Shown here: positions 10,564 through 21,806 of the stretch, piece after piece
Layout: the number at the start of each line of letters is the position of its first letter
Numbering within the stretch: position 1 is the first letter of the stretch
The notes under the pieces: generated by a model
The model's input: the letters and a program-made list of their open reading frames with translations, nothing else
Told to the model about the DNA's origin: nothing
The model's database searches: none
Translations under genes and position numbers: made by a program
From: Macrophomina tecta
Lineage: Eukaryota; Ascomycota; Dothideomycetes; Botryosphaeriales; Botryosphaeriaceae
Length of the DNA: 64,000 nucleotides
Reading direction: 5' to 3'
Assembly (NCBI GenBank): GCA_024180945.1
Contig: JAKSGN010000033.1
Span: forward strand, 992,001 to 1,056,000

Positions 10564-11357
10564 AGGTTATGCTGTCTGATGTGATACGCAAGTCTTTAAT
10601 ATTTATGGTCAATTTTCTATATCTTGCGGGTAAAGCACCCATGGATGACGTAGAATGAACGCAGACATTGTGCAGGCCAGGTCATTGTCTACTCGTCCAA
10701 CACATAGGGAGCATGACGATAGCCTTGGAGCCCAACCAAAGCATCAGCACGGCCACTTACCGCCGACTTCGTTGATGGGGAGTTGGAGCATTCGTCCGGA
10801 AGACTGCTTCAACTGCCCATGGTCACCCCTGAATTCCCTGAAGCGGCGTTTGCGGGACGATGGCTTGTTATTTTTTGACTTGCCGACTGCTTAGGGCATA
10901 TTTACACCTCTTTCTCCCTACACTAGTGCTTCCAAAGAAGAACGAGTGTAGTTAAGCGAAGGACATAGTTGCGCCTCTGTTGGAGAGCAATATAATTTCC
11001 GGTCCCCTCCACAATTGCAGAGCGGAGAAGCGTGGGAACGTCGATGCGAGAACCCGAGCTCCACCTAGATCTGCTACAATGAACTCGCGTGGGAGAGGCA
11101 ACAGGCCTGTCCTTGAATCTCTTCGCAGCCGACACCGGATGAAGGCAACTGTGTTTGGGAAGGCGGCGGAGTAATTCGACCAACACCGTCTCCATTGCAA
11201 TTTGCTTCCTACAATTCCTTTGGAAGACGCGTGTAGGACTTGTAGAATGGCATATAGATGATTATTTACCCCCCAACAAAACAAAAAAAATATTGTGGAG
11301 TTAATAGGACTGAGGTTTGGCACATCAACCCTTCTGCAGTCAGATAGCGCAACAATT
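10564..11357. other. Intergenic region between convergent genes, nothing seen
   Basis: It lies between the 3' ends of the disordered-protein gene (+) and the F-box gene (-). Only short chance frames are visible. Confidence 0.5.
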
Positions 11358-12818
11358 TCAAGGCTCAAACAAATCCTCATCCGGCCAGTGAATAGCCGCA
11401 GCATCATATACGCCGCGCAACTGGAAAACATTAGTCGTCCCCCACCCGGGCGAGCCAGCGACCCTCCAGGAGACATGCTCGCTCAGGTCGCCACACCCCT
11501 CCTCTCGATGACACTCCAACGCCCTAAAGCTTCCATCCTTCGCGCGCACCCTCTCTACAAACGGCGATACCGCCCCAAGTACCACCTCCGGCCCCTCCAC
11601 ACCCGCCCATGCCCCTTGCTCCATGATGTACGTCACCCTCATAACCTCGAGCGCCGCATGGCCTACCGCTTGCCCCAAGAACGACGGGAACCACCCCTCC
11701 GGCGCGCTGAAGTTCGCCAGCGTGAGTTTCCTGAGGGCGGGGCAGTGCGCCAGGATGGCCGACGGCACGTCCCAGCGCTGGCACTTGCAGTCGTTGAGCG
11801 AGAGCGCGGTGACGCGCGCAAACCAGGCCGTGTCGGTGAAGACGCGGTAGACGTAGCCGTGGGCGATGTCGTAGCCCGCGGAGAGACGGAGGCGGCGGAG
11901 GGCAGGCAGCGCGGCGAGGATGGAGCGGGCGTATTCGTGAGCGCGGTCGAAGGTGGCGGCGGTGGGGAAGGGGGGCGTGGTGGCGAGGGCGTCGAAGGTC
12001 AGGGCAAGAGAGCGCAGCGGCGCGAGAGCGCGGCGGCTAGGGTCGAGCTGGGTGGTGGTGGTGGTGGTGATGAAAGAGGAGGAGAGGGGAAGGGGGATTT
12101 GGAGCGCGTTAATTGAGACGCCTTGGAAGTAGCGGACACGCATAGCGAGCGAGGTGACTGAGGCGGTGGTGTCGGCGGCGAGCGTCAGCGCGTCAAGGAC
12201 GGTCTGGAAGACGCCTGAAGCGTAGCCCGCGACGCCCTTCTCGCGACCGGAGACGGTGGGCGGGAAGATGCCAGTCTTGTTTGCGAGGGTACGGGCGCCC
12301 CAGCTATGATATACGAGCTCTTCTGAGGGGCTGTAGTGCTGGTAGGCGGTGCTGGCGGGGATATGGTTGCCCACAATTTCTATGGAGTGGCAGTTGGGCA
12401 TGTTGGACAGGGCTGAGGCCAGAATCGGGGAGTCCAGGCTCCCATCTCTTTGCTTCCTGACTTCTGCGGCATAGGCGTCTTTTTGATCGGGAGACAGAGC
12501 GGCGAGAGCGTTGTTTAGCATTGGGTCCGCGTATCTCTCCTCGTACCGCTCCGTGCCAATCATGAGGGTTTTGATGGCGAGGCCGAAGTCTTTATAGCGG
12601 GAGAGCTCCAGAAGCCCGCTGAGGCTGTGCTCAGTGAGCATATGGCGCCTCGTTCCGAAGCACACATTTTTGAAAGCATAGATGGACTTGACCGCGAGCG
12701 CGCTGCAGACGAGGCGGAGAGATATACAGTCGACTGGTTGTAACTGAAGGGCAATAGCATCGATGATTTCAGCAGGCAAATCTTTCAAAGTGGCGCTAGA
12801 CATCTCACCAGGCTCCAA
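11358..12818 (-). CDS. F-box protein
   Basis: An uninterrupted frame of 486 residues. An F-box lies at about residues 10-48: LKDLPAEIIDAIALQLQP, then CISLRLVCSALAV. F-box proteins bind Skp1 and act as substrate receptors in SCF ubiquitin ligases. The C-terminal part contains spaced leucine-rich elements (for example LRRLRLSAG and VTALSLNDCKC) compatible with degenerate leucine-rich repeats, the usual layout of large fungal F-box/LRR families. The substrate cannot be guessed. Met6 is an alternative start. The gene is head-to-head with the complex I subunit gene, with 247 nt between the start codons. Confidence 0.85.
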   Translation of the reverse strand: MEPGEMSSATLKDLPAEIIDAIALQLQPVDCISLRLVCSALAVKSIYAFKNVCFGTRRHMLTEHSLSGLLELSRYKDFGLAIKTLMIGTERYEERYADPMLNNALAALSPDQKDAYAAEVRKQRDGSLDSPILASALSNMPNCHSIEIVGNHIPASTAYQHYSPSEELVYHSWGARTLANKTGIFPPTVSGREKGVAGYASGVFQTVLDALTLAADTTASVTSLAMRVRYFQGVSINALQIPLPLSSSFITTTTTTQLDPSRRALAPLRSLALTFDALATTPPFPTAATFDRAHEYARSILAALPALRRLRLSAGYDIAHGYVYRVFTDTAWFARVTALSLNDCKCQRWDVPSAILAHCPALRKLTLANFSAPEGWFPSFLGQAVGHAALEVMRVTYIMEQGAWAGVEGPEVVLGAVSPFVERVRAKDGSFRALECHREEGCGDLSEHVSWRVAGSPGWGTTNVFQLRGVYDAAAIHWPDEDLFEP

Positions 12819-13065
12819 ACCGATGGAACTAACTGTACATTCGATGAGAGAGCGGAAGTGGGCGGGAGCAGCGTCAGCGGTGGGACGGAGACACGGGATG
12901 GAGTGGGAGTGGAGAGGCCTGCACGTGACGAGGCCTCACGGGCGGCGCGGGCTGCGGCTCCTCCCCGGCGAATGGCAGGGCAGGTAAAGCTTCCAACATC
13001 ATCATCGCGCGGCGTTTGGAAGCACTCCCATTAATCCCACCCCAAACGCCTGCCCAAACCCCGCC

Positions 13066-13900
13066 ATGCTCGCCGTCCGCCGCAGCGCCGTGAGGGCCGC
13101 CCAGGCCTCGCGCGCCACCCTCTCGCGCCAGTCGCGCCGCCACGCCCACGATTCGCACAGCGGCCACGCCCACGACGCACACTCCGGTCCGAAGGAGGAG
13201 CACTTCAGCGTACGCCTTGCCCGCACCCACCCCACCGCCGCCGCCCGCATATCACTCCCCCCAGACACCCCTCCAATTGCTGCGGAAACACTCATTGACA
13301 TGCTCTTTCCCCCCAATGGCAGACCGGCTTCTACGTCGCGGTCGGGCTGATCCCGACGTCGGTGCTCTTCTACAGCTGGACGGGCAGCGCGAGCGACCCG
13401 GGCCGCAAGCCGTACTTCACGCGCATGATCGAGGCCTACGATGGCTACAAGCAGGAGTGGGCCGACCGCAACAAGCTGCACACCGACATGGTCGAGCAGG
13501 CCGCCTTCGACCGCAACCTCTTCTTCGGCTCCACCCCGCGCCGTCACGTCGACCTGAACTTCCCCGAGTACGTTTGCAACATATTCCATTCAACATAGTG
13601 GGGAGCTACCTTTGGTCTAGTCATCGGGGGATGACAATGGAGAAGGGGAGGAAGAGATATGCTGGGACAATGCTGACATGGAATATTGACAGGCAATTCA
13701 ACACCGGCTCGCCATACAACGTCCCCGCCGGCTCGCAGGCCGATATCAGCAAGGTCGTCGAGCACTACGAGAAGATCAACTATGAGGAGAACGCCAAGAA
13801 GCTCGAGACTCTGAAGAACGGCACGCTGAAGGCGGAGCAACCGCCCTCCAAGCTGGGCAGTGGAAGGGCTCCGACCTTCGTTCCCCCGTCAGCTTTGTAG
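13066..13900 (+). CDS. NADH:ubiquinone oxidoreductase 17.8 kDa-type subunit (complex I)
   Basis: Three exons, 13066-13209, 13323-13567 and 13693-13900, give 198 residues in frame. The introns are 113 and 125 nt with donors GTACGC and GTACGT. The N-terminus is rich in Arg/Ala/Ser without acidic residues, a mitochondrial presequence, followed by a His-rich stretch. One membrane helix (TGFYVAVGLIPTSVLFYSW) precedes a conserved block: EWADRNKLHTDMVEQAAFD, LFFGS, RRHVDLNFPE, then GSPYNVPAG. This order matches the fungal 17.8 kDa accessory subunit described from Neurospora crassa, a single-helix protein of the inner-membrane complex. Assignment is from recalled family pattern. Confidence 0.85.
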
Positions 13901-14306
13901 ATAAAGAAAGAGAAGGAGGGCGCGTTGTAGATTATACCGTCGAATTTCATTCAAGAGTTTCCTGGAAGTTGCGTCTATTGGGGTTCCATTGGCAAAGGCT
14001 GACCGCGTAGGAGTTGGAGCAATCATCGAATGTAAAAGTTCGCTCTCAAAGTGATAGCATTAAGCGAATGACGTGCCAGTAGGTATTGCCTGGCTGGACT
14101 TTCATGCAAGCTCCGGTCTTCTGCTTTAATTTGATTCAGTTCACTTCCCCCAACCTTTCATCTTGCACTGGAGATTGATAACAAGCAATCGCATTTTTCA
14201 ATTCCTACTAGGCATTACTCCTGATCATCTATGCGCAGAATCCACAATCAACTCTTCTTTCTCTAATAAAAACTCCATCCCGAATCTATGTTGTTGCTAA
14301 CAACAT
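13901..14306. other. Short intergenic region between convergent genes
   Basis: Holds 3' UTR sequence of the flanking genes; nothing else recognised. Confidence 0.5.
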
Positions 14307-15596
14307 CTAGTCAAGTGAGCATCCTAAATACGCAGCTGCACGGTGTAAGTGCTATGGACCAACCGAGAAGAGTAGAGAGGACGTACCTTGTGCGTAAAGC
14401 CTGTACGAATCTGCGTTGATAATCGTATTGGCAGCGTCAATCTTGTCGGGATCTGTTATCGCGTCCCAGCCGACTGCGAAGTCCTGGCACCGGGGCGTAT
14501 CGATGTCGCTCAAATGCGAGAGCTCGTGAACGATGACACCCGCCAGGTCGACATCATGGCAGGTATCGGTGAAGGCCGGCAGGTCGTGTGCCTTATCGCA
14601 CAGACATATCTGGTTGTAGTTGTCGTCCGTATAAGCCGCTGACCATTCGACCCCCAGATCATAGCAGAATCCCCAGACGTCCTCACAATAGAACTTGATG
14701 GGGCCCTTCTCGACTTTCTCGCACTCGTCCGCAATCTCGCCCAGACGGTTCACGACGGCCCTCTTGTATGTTGTATCGTCCTTTTGGAAAACCTTCTTGA
14801 ACCTAGAAATAGTTGGGTTAGTATCTGTAAAGTTATTTCGTTTGGTTGTGATGACTTACAAGGCGGTAGTATCTTTGACCTTGGCGTCTTCCATACCGGC
14901 TAACGCCTGCCGACGGCAGCCGCCTGTTCCGGTGACGGCTTTCTTGAGCTTTTCAAGAAGGTCGCCTTCGCAGCTGTCCTTGATGTCAAGACCAGTAATA
15001 GGAACCTTCAGTTTAGTGCTCGCCATCCGGACCTTGTTTGCCTCAGGACCGTTGACGTCCATCTCAACAACGTTGCTTTGGTACTGAACACGCTTGCCAT
15101 CAAGGGTAGTGGAGTTGCCTTCAGCATACGGGATGGAGCCAATTGCCTTGGCCGTAAAAATACCACCAGCAGTGAGATCGTAGAGTTCGGCGGCGTCGAA
15201 GCTGACCGTGGTGGAATGGCCGACGGGAACGTGGGTGAAGCTGGTTTCAGCGAGCTCGCCGCGAGTGGGCAGGCCGAATCTAACGCCTCTGAACGGGACC
15301 TGGGTGGCTGGACAGCGGCCTTAGCGTCTTTTGCCTAGTGGAAGCCTCAGTGAGGTGAGAAGGACACACTTACTGTTTGCGAAGTACATGGAGACCTTCT
15401 GGCTAGGAGCGTTGCCAAGGATAGTTGCCTTGTTCAGAAGGTTCAGGTCAACGCCGCCGGTGTTGGTCAGGATGGCCTGCATGGCAGTGTTTCCGGTGCT
15501 CTTGAGCTTGAGATCGAGTGAGGCAGTGTTCCTGTTGCTCGCACAGGCGGCCAAAGCCACGAAGACTGCGATGCAGAGTGGGAAAATGAGATGCAT
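14307..15596 (-). CDS. Deuterolysin-like secreted metalloprotease (family M35)
   Basis: Four exons, 15596-15374, 15307-14860, 14802-14387 and 14335-14307, give 371 residues. Residues 1-19 are a signal peptide (MHLIFPLCIAVFVALAACA). A propeptide of beta-rich character follows, with IPYAEGNST typical of the family. The zinc site is HELSH (His316, Glu317, His320), and CQDFAVGW supplies the third Asp ligand expected of aspzincins. Cysteines CRRQ, CEKVE, FYCEDVWGFCYD, CLC and CHD suggest disulfides. NADSYRLYAQ, just before the last intron, is the usual M35 C-terminal signature; the 29-nt last exon adds AAYLGCSLD. The first acceptor could also be 15320, giving a slightly different junction. No dibasic kexin site sits directly before the mature domain. 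Confidence 0.85.
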
Positions 15597-16443
15597 GGCT
15601 GCTGATAGAAAGGAGACGATACGAAGAGGAAAGGCTCGGATGGAGTAGGCTTTGCTGAACGGAAGCGTGTGAGGACTTGAAGAGGAAGAAAGGAAGATAT
15701 AGGTTGGTGCCTGGGAGGGTCCGCCGAAACTGGGAGCCCCCGTGCTGTTCATCGCAGGAAGGCACGCGATTCCCAACACCCATCATCACGCGTCTGTAAC
15801 TGGCGCAAGTGTCCAGGAGCAGACAACAGGCTGTTTCCCATCATTCAAGTCAGGAATCCTTACTCAGCTGCGCATGCAATTATACTTAGTGCTGCAATGC
15901 ATTCACTACCACTTCTACTCACGCGCCTGACCGAACTTGCACCGCAACGCCAGAGGATACACATATCTCATCTCAACGACAAGCGCCGGTTGCATGTTGA
16001 AGCAGTAGCCGTGGCGTAAAGGCTATCGTCTACTCTAGAAGATTACAAGCGGACTAAAGTACGGATGCCGCATATATGCGTGTTGTTTCGGAAGCGCTTG
16101 AGAGTGGCATCACCCTTTCTCACTGCCTCCCATGAACACGCGGCTCCTCGAACATATTCTTACATGACCGCAGATCGACATTTTGCCCATTCCAGGCGCC
16201 ATCCTCGAAGTATGTACACTTCACTTATCCAAGTCTTCGCCCCAGACTGAGAGATTTAAGCTACTGCTCTGCACTCCAGCTCGGCCTAGAACTCCCCTCT
16301 CGTGCACTTAGGCGAACCACCGCAAAGAAACAGCTTCAAAACGAAAGACCGGCGCTCAACGCCCGCGCTCGCCCAGAAACAACCAAAATCACCCGCATCC
16401 CATCTCTCATCCACCTGACACGAAAGCCCCCTTCACACCCTCA
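15597..16443. other. Intergenic region, promoter of the M35 gene
   Basis: No gene supported; contains the upstream region of the M35 gene. Confidence 0.5.
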
Positions 16444-16728
16444 TCACCTCCTCCCACTCCCACTTCCCGCTCTGCTCAACCTCACCCTCTCCGCCGCACT
16501 CTGTTGCAGCCTCGCAGCCATTCCATCCACCTTGGTCCCGCGGCACTGCGGACACGCAAAGGTAGTATGGCGCTTCTCTTGTACGTGGATGCGCGGGCAG
16601 AGCGACGAAGACGATGAGGGAGAAGAAGAGCTGCGCAGAGCCCGGCTGCAGGGCTCGATGCGGCGACGGCTAGCGTCGCCGCCGCGGAGATGGCCGCAGC
16701 GATAAAGGTGGAGGGTTTCGGTGCACAT
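16444..16728 (-). CDS. Small Cys/His-rich, probably zinc-binding protein
   Basis: The ATG at 16728 opens a 94-residue protein starting MCTETLHLYRCGH. The frame runs further upstream but without an ATG. Cys and His are spaced as YxCGH, then single Cys residues, then CPQC about 50 residues later, a pattern seen in many small uncharacterised fungal proteins thought to bind zinc. A serine run and a basic C-terminus surround it. No close family or function is recognised. The pattern beginning at the initiator Met argues for a real gene, but this could be the last exon of a longer one. Confidence 0.45.
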   Translation of the reverse strand: MCTETLHLYRCGHLRGGDASRRRIEPCSRALRSSSSPSSSSSLCPRIHVQEKRHTTFACPQCRGTKVDGMAARLQQSAAERVRLSRAGSGSGRR

Positions 16729-18593
16729 TCTTTTTCGGATTCCGGTTTGGACTTGTTTGCAGATGGTGGTGACGGGTTTTGGTTGGGGTGTTTGTTGTTT
16801 GGAATTTCGTTTGTCCTCCGGTTGTGGTGATGTCAAGAGGTGCTGTTATGACTGTATGCGGAGTCTGGTTGGTGGGTAGGTATGTGGTCGGTGAAATATG
16901 GTGGTGGTGTTGTGTGGTAGTGTGGTGTGGATATAATTGTAGCTGAAGACCGTCGCGTCAACAAAGGCAGCCAAAGTTTGCCCCTTCCTAAGAGATTCGA
17001 GGAGTGAAAAAGAAAGTTGCGGCAGAAGTGGACGGGTTGGGGAGAAGTTTAATGTGTTGGGTCGTGCCACGGCTAAGGTGTCTTGTGCGAGCGAGCATCT
17101 GAGATGTGTGTGGCCCGGCACACATAGTTGCGCAAGAAAATCACGCCGATCACGCCCATCAACCCCCCCCCCCCCAAGTCGCGTGCTCGGCTGGTAATGT
17201 GATGATATGGAGGGCGGTTGGGCAGGCGAGCGAGCGGCTAGACACAAAATCGAACCCAATAGAATTTGAAAATGAATTGCGGCGGGCAAAAAGCGACAGG
17301 GCTGATACTCTCCCTCCCTCCGACTGGGTAGGGATAGCGCGGGTGGCGGGCATCTGAGACGTGAGGCTCTCTCACTACCTACCCGCCAGGCACCTACGTG
17401 TACATCCCGCAAGCCTACCACTATCACTCGGCCGACGAGACGTCATCCGCCGGCCTCTTGGGAGCCAAATCGAGCGGCCGGCCCGCGAGCCTAAAAAGAG
17501 GGCGATTTAGATTACGGGTAGCCAGCATTGGTGCCCGAAGGTCGGTGTGTGAGCTCTTTGGGCCATCATACTCCGCAGCCTCTGTCCAACCACCCCAACA
17601 CGAGAAATGTCCGAGCATCATCGAAAACGAGGCGAGCATTCTCGGGCCTTCTCTTTCGAGTCCGGCATTGCGGTGATAGGCCGAACTGGATTCCCGTCTG
17701 GAGGATCGGCCCACTGTCGCGCATCGCCAAAAGCGGTGGTAGCGCAGTGCCTGCGTACGGAGGCACAGCCGCTGAAGACAATCTTCGCGGGGCTCCTGTG
17801 CGTATGTGTTGGTGCATGCGGACCACGAAAAATTTGATGCTGGGCTGCATCAGCTGTTATCTGTTGGCGTGACAGGGCTTGTGTGGTTGGGGGAAGATGG
17901 CACTGAGTCGTGAGAGGCCCTTGTCCACTTGCAGCTTTTACCGGATGCGGATAGCGGCCATGACGCCGGATGATACGTTTCGCGGGGGCGGGGCGACCAG
18001 CAGGGTGCTTGCGATTGCGGGCCTGTCCGCCTCGTGCAGTACCGGCGTGACTATTGTACATGTACCCAACCACTCTGCGAATCAAAGCATTCTTATTGTT
18101 TGGTTGGTTGCACTGCGCGTCAGAACATCATCCTGCCGGTAACTGCACCTGCAACACCTTCTCACGCTCACTCGCGCGTAACCAAATTCCCCGCACTGCA
18201 AAACGTCTTCCCCTGCTAAAACGCCAATTATGCGTGGGGAGTAGAAGGATACATCTATGTGTACAGAAAACCGCAACATTTACGCCTGCATGAATGCTTC
18301 TACTACGCACGGGAAGGGGCAGAGCATGGTACGGCGGGTCAATGCGCGGAAGTTTGTCAATCGCGTGGCTCATAATGCAGTGAATACGGTGAAGACGGCC
18401 CAGACAATTGATGAGATAGCTTTTGCTTTACATGAATGGACTGCGACTATCCGTGCTGGCGTAGTCTCGGACTTCTCGGTCCAGGGTCATAATACCCACC
18501 AAACTTCTCCATCAAATGACCAATGAGTCAGGACCAAGTGGTGTTATGACCACAAGAAAGGAAAGAATGAACAGTCAAGGAAGATAGCATCCT
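16729..18593. other. Long intergenic region without recognised genes
   Basis: Many short overlapping frames occur in both orientations without conserved motifs. A 13-C run lies at 17163-17175. Confidence 0.5.
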
Positions 18594-21329
18594 CTACCAG
18601 TATTCCCAGAATTCCGAGTATCTCTCCTTTGCTCCACCACGGGCCGGCACCTCAGCAAAATCGCTCCACCGCCGCAATTCCACAGCGAGGTCCGCATCGT
18701 CGCTGGAATGTATGATTTCCGATAATCTTAACCACCAGAACCTAGGCTTCCATTGATGTCGCCGCTGACCTTGTATCGTAAACCACGTATCGTCCCAGCT
18801 TATTTGCTTTGCCGCAAGCGCCCACTTGCAATCAGGTGCTTCAGTATCGTCCAGGAGATCGGTGACCGCCATGGCGTAGGTTGAACGCCTAGACTGAAAT
18901 GCAGGTGTAGGCAGCAGTTCAACGCTAGCCATCTCTGATCTTACTGCAGCCTTCTTCTTCTCCTCCTTCTCCTTCTCCTCCTTCTCCTTCTCCTCCTGCT
19001 GCTTCTCCTCCTCTCCCATGCTGGCCGCTTCCGGCGAAAGGCATTCGGGTCTGATAAAATCCACGAAATATCTGCCACCCTCCATGAGGGTATCTATGTC
19101 TATGCTGCCATCCTTGATGCTTCGTTCAACGACAGGATCCCTAAGCAATCTGGATATGCGAGGAGCAATTCTGTCGAACCGAGTGGTGACATTAGGGTAC
19201 TGAAGACGGTCTCCATCAGGATCTGGGATAGTGGGCGCAGGGGATACCGCGGGAGCAAAATCTACGGGTGGAATAGTGTGTGCAGCAGGAGCAGTAGGAC
19301 CAAAAGGATTGGCGGGACTAGCAAGCATTGCAGGGCTAGCAGGGATAGCAGGAGTCAACGTCGAGTCCCTAGGCGGAGAGTAATTACGGTTCTCGAAGAG
19401 TCTGTCTCGGAAGAGCGGAGAGTTCTCGCAGCACCTACAGAAGAGTAGCTTGTCTTCCACATCCTCCTCGGCAAGGTAGTTAGCGGGGTGAATGGTTTGA
19501 GTAAGAAGAGCCCCCAGCTCTGAGGTGCGGCGGTCAATCTTGCGTCTCTTATGCATCCACTCGCCCTCTACACCTGCACCCTCGTCTGGGTTGACAAACT
19601 GATCATTCCCGCCAGCAGGCTTATCAGCATCTATAGCCATGTTGAGCCGCATTCCGATAGCCAGAGCGAGCTTGTAATCATCAGAGGTGATTGCAGAAAG
19701 CACAGCATCGGGGGTGATGTTTGGTCCACCATTGGAACCGCGGAGTCTCACTAAATGATTTCTTGCAAGCGCCCACATTCGATCCCTTATTGTCTCCCTG
19801 TTTTTGGCAGCGTTTTCAAGAAGGGTTAAAGCAGCACCTACCCAGTCAGCAGAGCCAAAAAAAGCCACCCCCGAGGAGGAACAGGATAATCAACGGCCGT
19901 ACCGCATGTTGGTGTCAGCCTTACGCTCCTCCGCTCTTGCGATTCAGACAGCAGAGACTTGCTCGGATCCTCCTCCGCAAACGATGCGAAGACCTCACCA
20001 AGGGTAACGACGGAGGCTTCAGCGGATGTCTCAAAAACGGAAGAAGCAGACAGCCCAGGGTGCCCTGGCTCCTGTCCGGCGTTTGTTGATGGACCATCAA
20101 GATCGCTGTTGGACGAAGAGTCCAATTTTTCTGCTTCTACAGCGTTGTCGTTGTGCCCAGCAAGGAACCCTGCGGGGCGGTCAGAAATACGTAGACAAAA
20201 GACCGGGTCGGCAGTGGTACCAAGTTCGCGAGCGAAGATCATCATTTTGTTCGTATCTGCTCCTTGTGCTTTTGCAATCTTGTACGTTGAACCGTCTGGA
20301 GGCATCCAATCTCTTACTACCTTCTTGTCAGCAAGCAGGTTTCCCTATAATGGGACTAACGACATACCCCTGTTCAGGAGTCCATGTACTTTCACCTTGC
20401 CTCCATTCGCGTCATATTCAAACTCATCATCAGGGATGCTGATAATGTGATTTAGGTGCCTCAGTGAAGGCCTTTGCGCGAATTTCTCGATGCAAGAGAT
20501 GATAAGGGAGGTGAGACCATCAATCTCCCCGTTCCAAAACTCTGCATAGCTCCCTTCGGGTCTTGCAGGCAAACCGGGCGGGGCCCAAGGAAGATGAATG
20601 TCATCGGAACCTGCAGAATTTGTCTCAAATTCAGCAAAATCGTCATAAAAGTCGGATGTGACGGCTACGCTATGCTAATTCATGCGGTCAAATCCCTCCG
20701 CAACGGGACGCGCGGCGTCCTCATCCGGCTTACCGGAAATAATCTCATCGCCAATTGTCACGGACTCGTCAGGCTTGGAACGGCGCAAGCGGATAGTCGT
20801 GTCGTCCGGGTCCTCATTCTCCAGTGCTATGAACAATGCCTTCTCTTGTGTGACAATTGCCACCACCTTGTCGTTCTCATCCGTCACCTTCACCCACTCC
20901 TGGGTCTGGACGGCGCTGGGCCCCCCAAGAGGCTGTTGGACGGTTTCCTGACGTGCGGCATCTTGTGCAGCTTTCCATTCTTTCAACTCGGCTAGATTTT
21001 TGAAGCGGGATTTCCTGAGCGGACCTGGCGGGAAGGGTTCACTAGGATCTCACTTAGCAGGTCTGAAAATCGTGGTGGGGTGTTGGCGTGGGCTTGCTGG
21101 GTGGTGAACGGAGGCAGGGCACGTACGGTATACCAGCGTTAGTAGCGCGCTTGGATGATTGGGATACTGCCGTGGGCGGTGCTTCTTTGGTCTGGACTGC
21201 GGTTTCCCTCACCGCTTCGTCGACCAAGCGATTGAACTCTTCCTTGGAAAGATCGGCATCCTTGACCTGCTTCTGCTTGGTCTTTTTTGAAGCTTGCTTC
21301 TTCTTCTTCTTGGATCTTTTCGGTGGCAT
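18594..21329 (-). CDS. Lysine-rich orphan protein, five exons
   Basis: Exons 21329-21127, 21041-20734, 20664-20368, 20316-19903 and 19837-18594 join in frame to 821 residues. Introns are 85, 69, 51 and 65 nt; donors are GTACGT, GTAAGC, GTATGT and GTACGG. The N-terminus is extremely basic (MPPKRSKKKKKQASKKTKQK), suggesting nuclear or nucleolar targeting. The middle is acidic and Ser-rich. A Glu/Lys repeat (EKEEKEKEEKKK) marks a charged helix or coiled coil. The C-terminal 90 residues are ordered and Trp-rich (WDDTWFTIQG, then WKPRFWWLRL). I recognise no domain. Without the second intron, an in-frame TAG at about 20675 would end the protein; the strong GTAAGC donor and the preserved frame favour splicing. 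Two separate genes remain possible. Confidence 0.65.
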
Positions 21330-21806
21330 CTTCGTCTGATATCGTACGTTGTAGAGCGGTGGGGATCACACAAATATAGAGTGAGTGGAGTGGGATGGAC
21401 TTGCGTGCGGTATGTCCGTCCGCTGATGTGCGCGAAGTAGCACCTACGCCATCGTCTGTTGAAGTGCCTCTGTGGATATTGAGGGAAAATGCAGATGTTT
21501 GTAAAGTTGTACGTGCCTGATGATAGCTGCGGCGCGAATGATCTCGCAATGAGAGGTGGGATAGCAGTGAAGGGCTGCTGGCGCGACGTGGGTTAATATG
21601 GTACAGATATCGAGGAGCAGCGTTTACCAGAGCCACCTGGCTCACGATCGCAGCTCAACTCCGCCCTAGCACTTGCCAGGTGACGATCCTTCTTTTCAGG
21701 CAGCTGCCCCCCGAATGGCTGCGCAAGCAACATCTCTGAACAATCGCAACCTGTGGAAGATCTTGCCGCAAGAAGAAATGCGCTGCTCCTTCTCAATGCA
21801 TCCCAG
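21330..21806. other. Intergenic region, nothing recognised
   Basis: Probable promoter of the five-exon orphan gene and 3' region of the next gene. Confidence 0.45.

Noticed and set aside
11295..12116. 273-codon plus-strand frame
   Set aside because: It is the antisense shadow of the F-box gene.
16846..17427. 193-codon minus-strand frame
   Set aside because: Composition looks random and no conserved segment or start context is seen.
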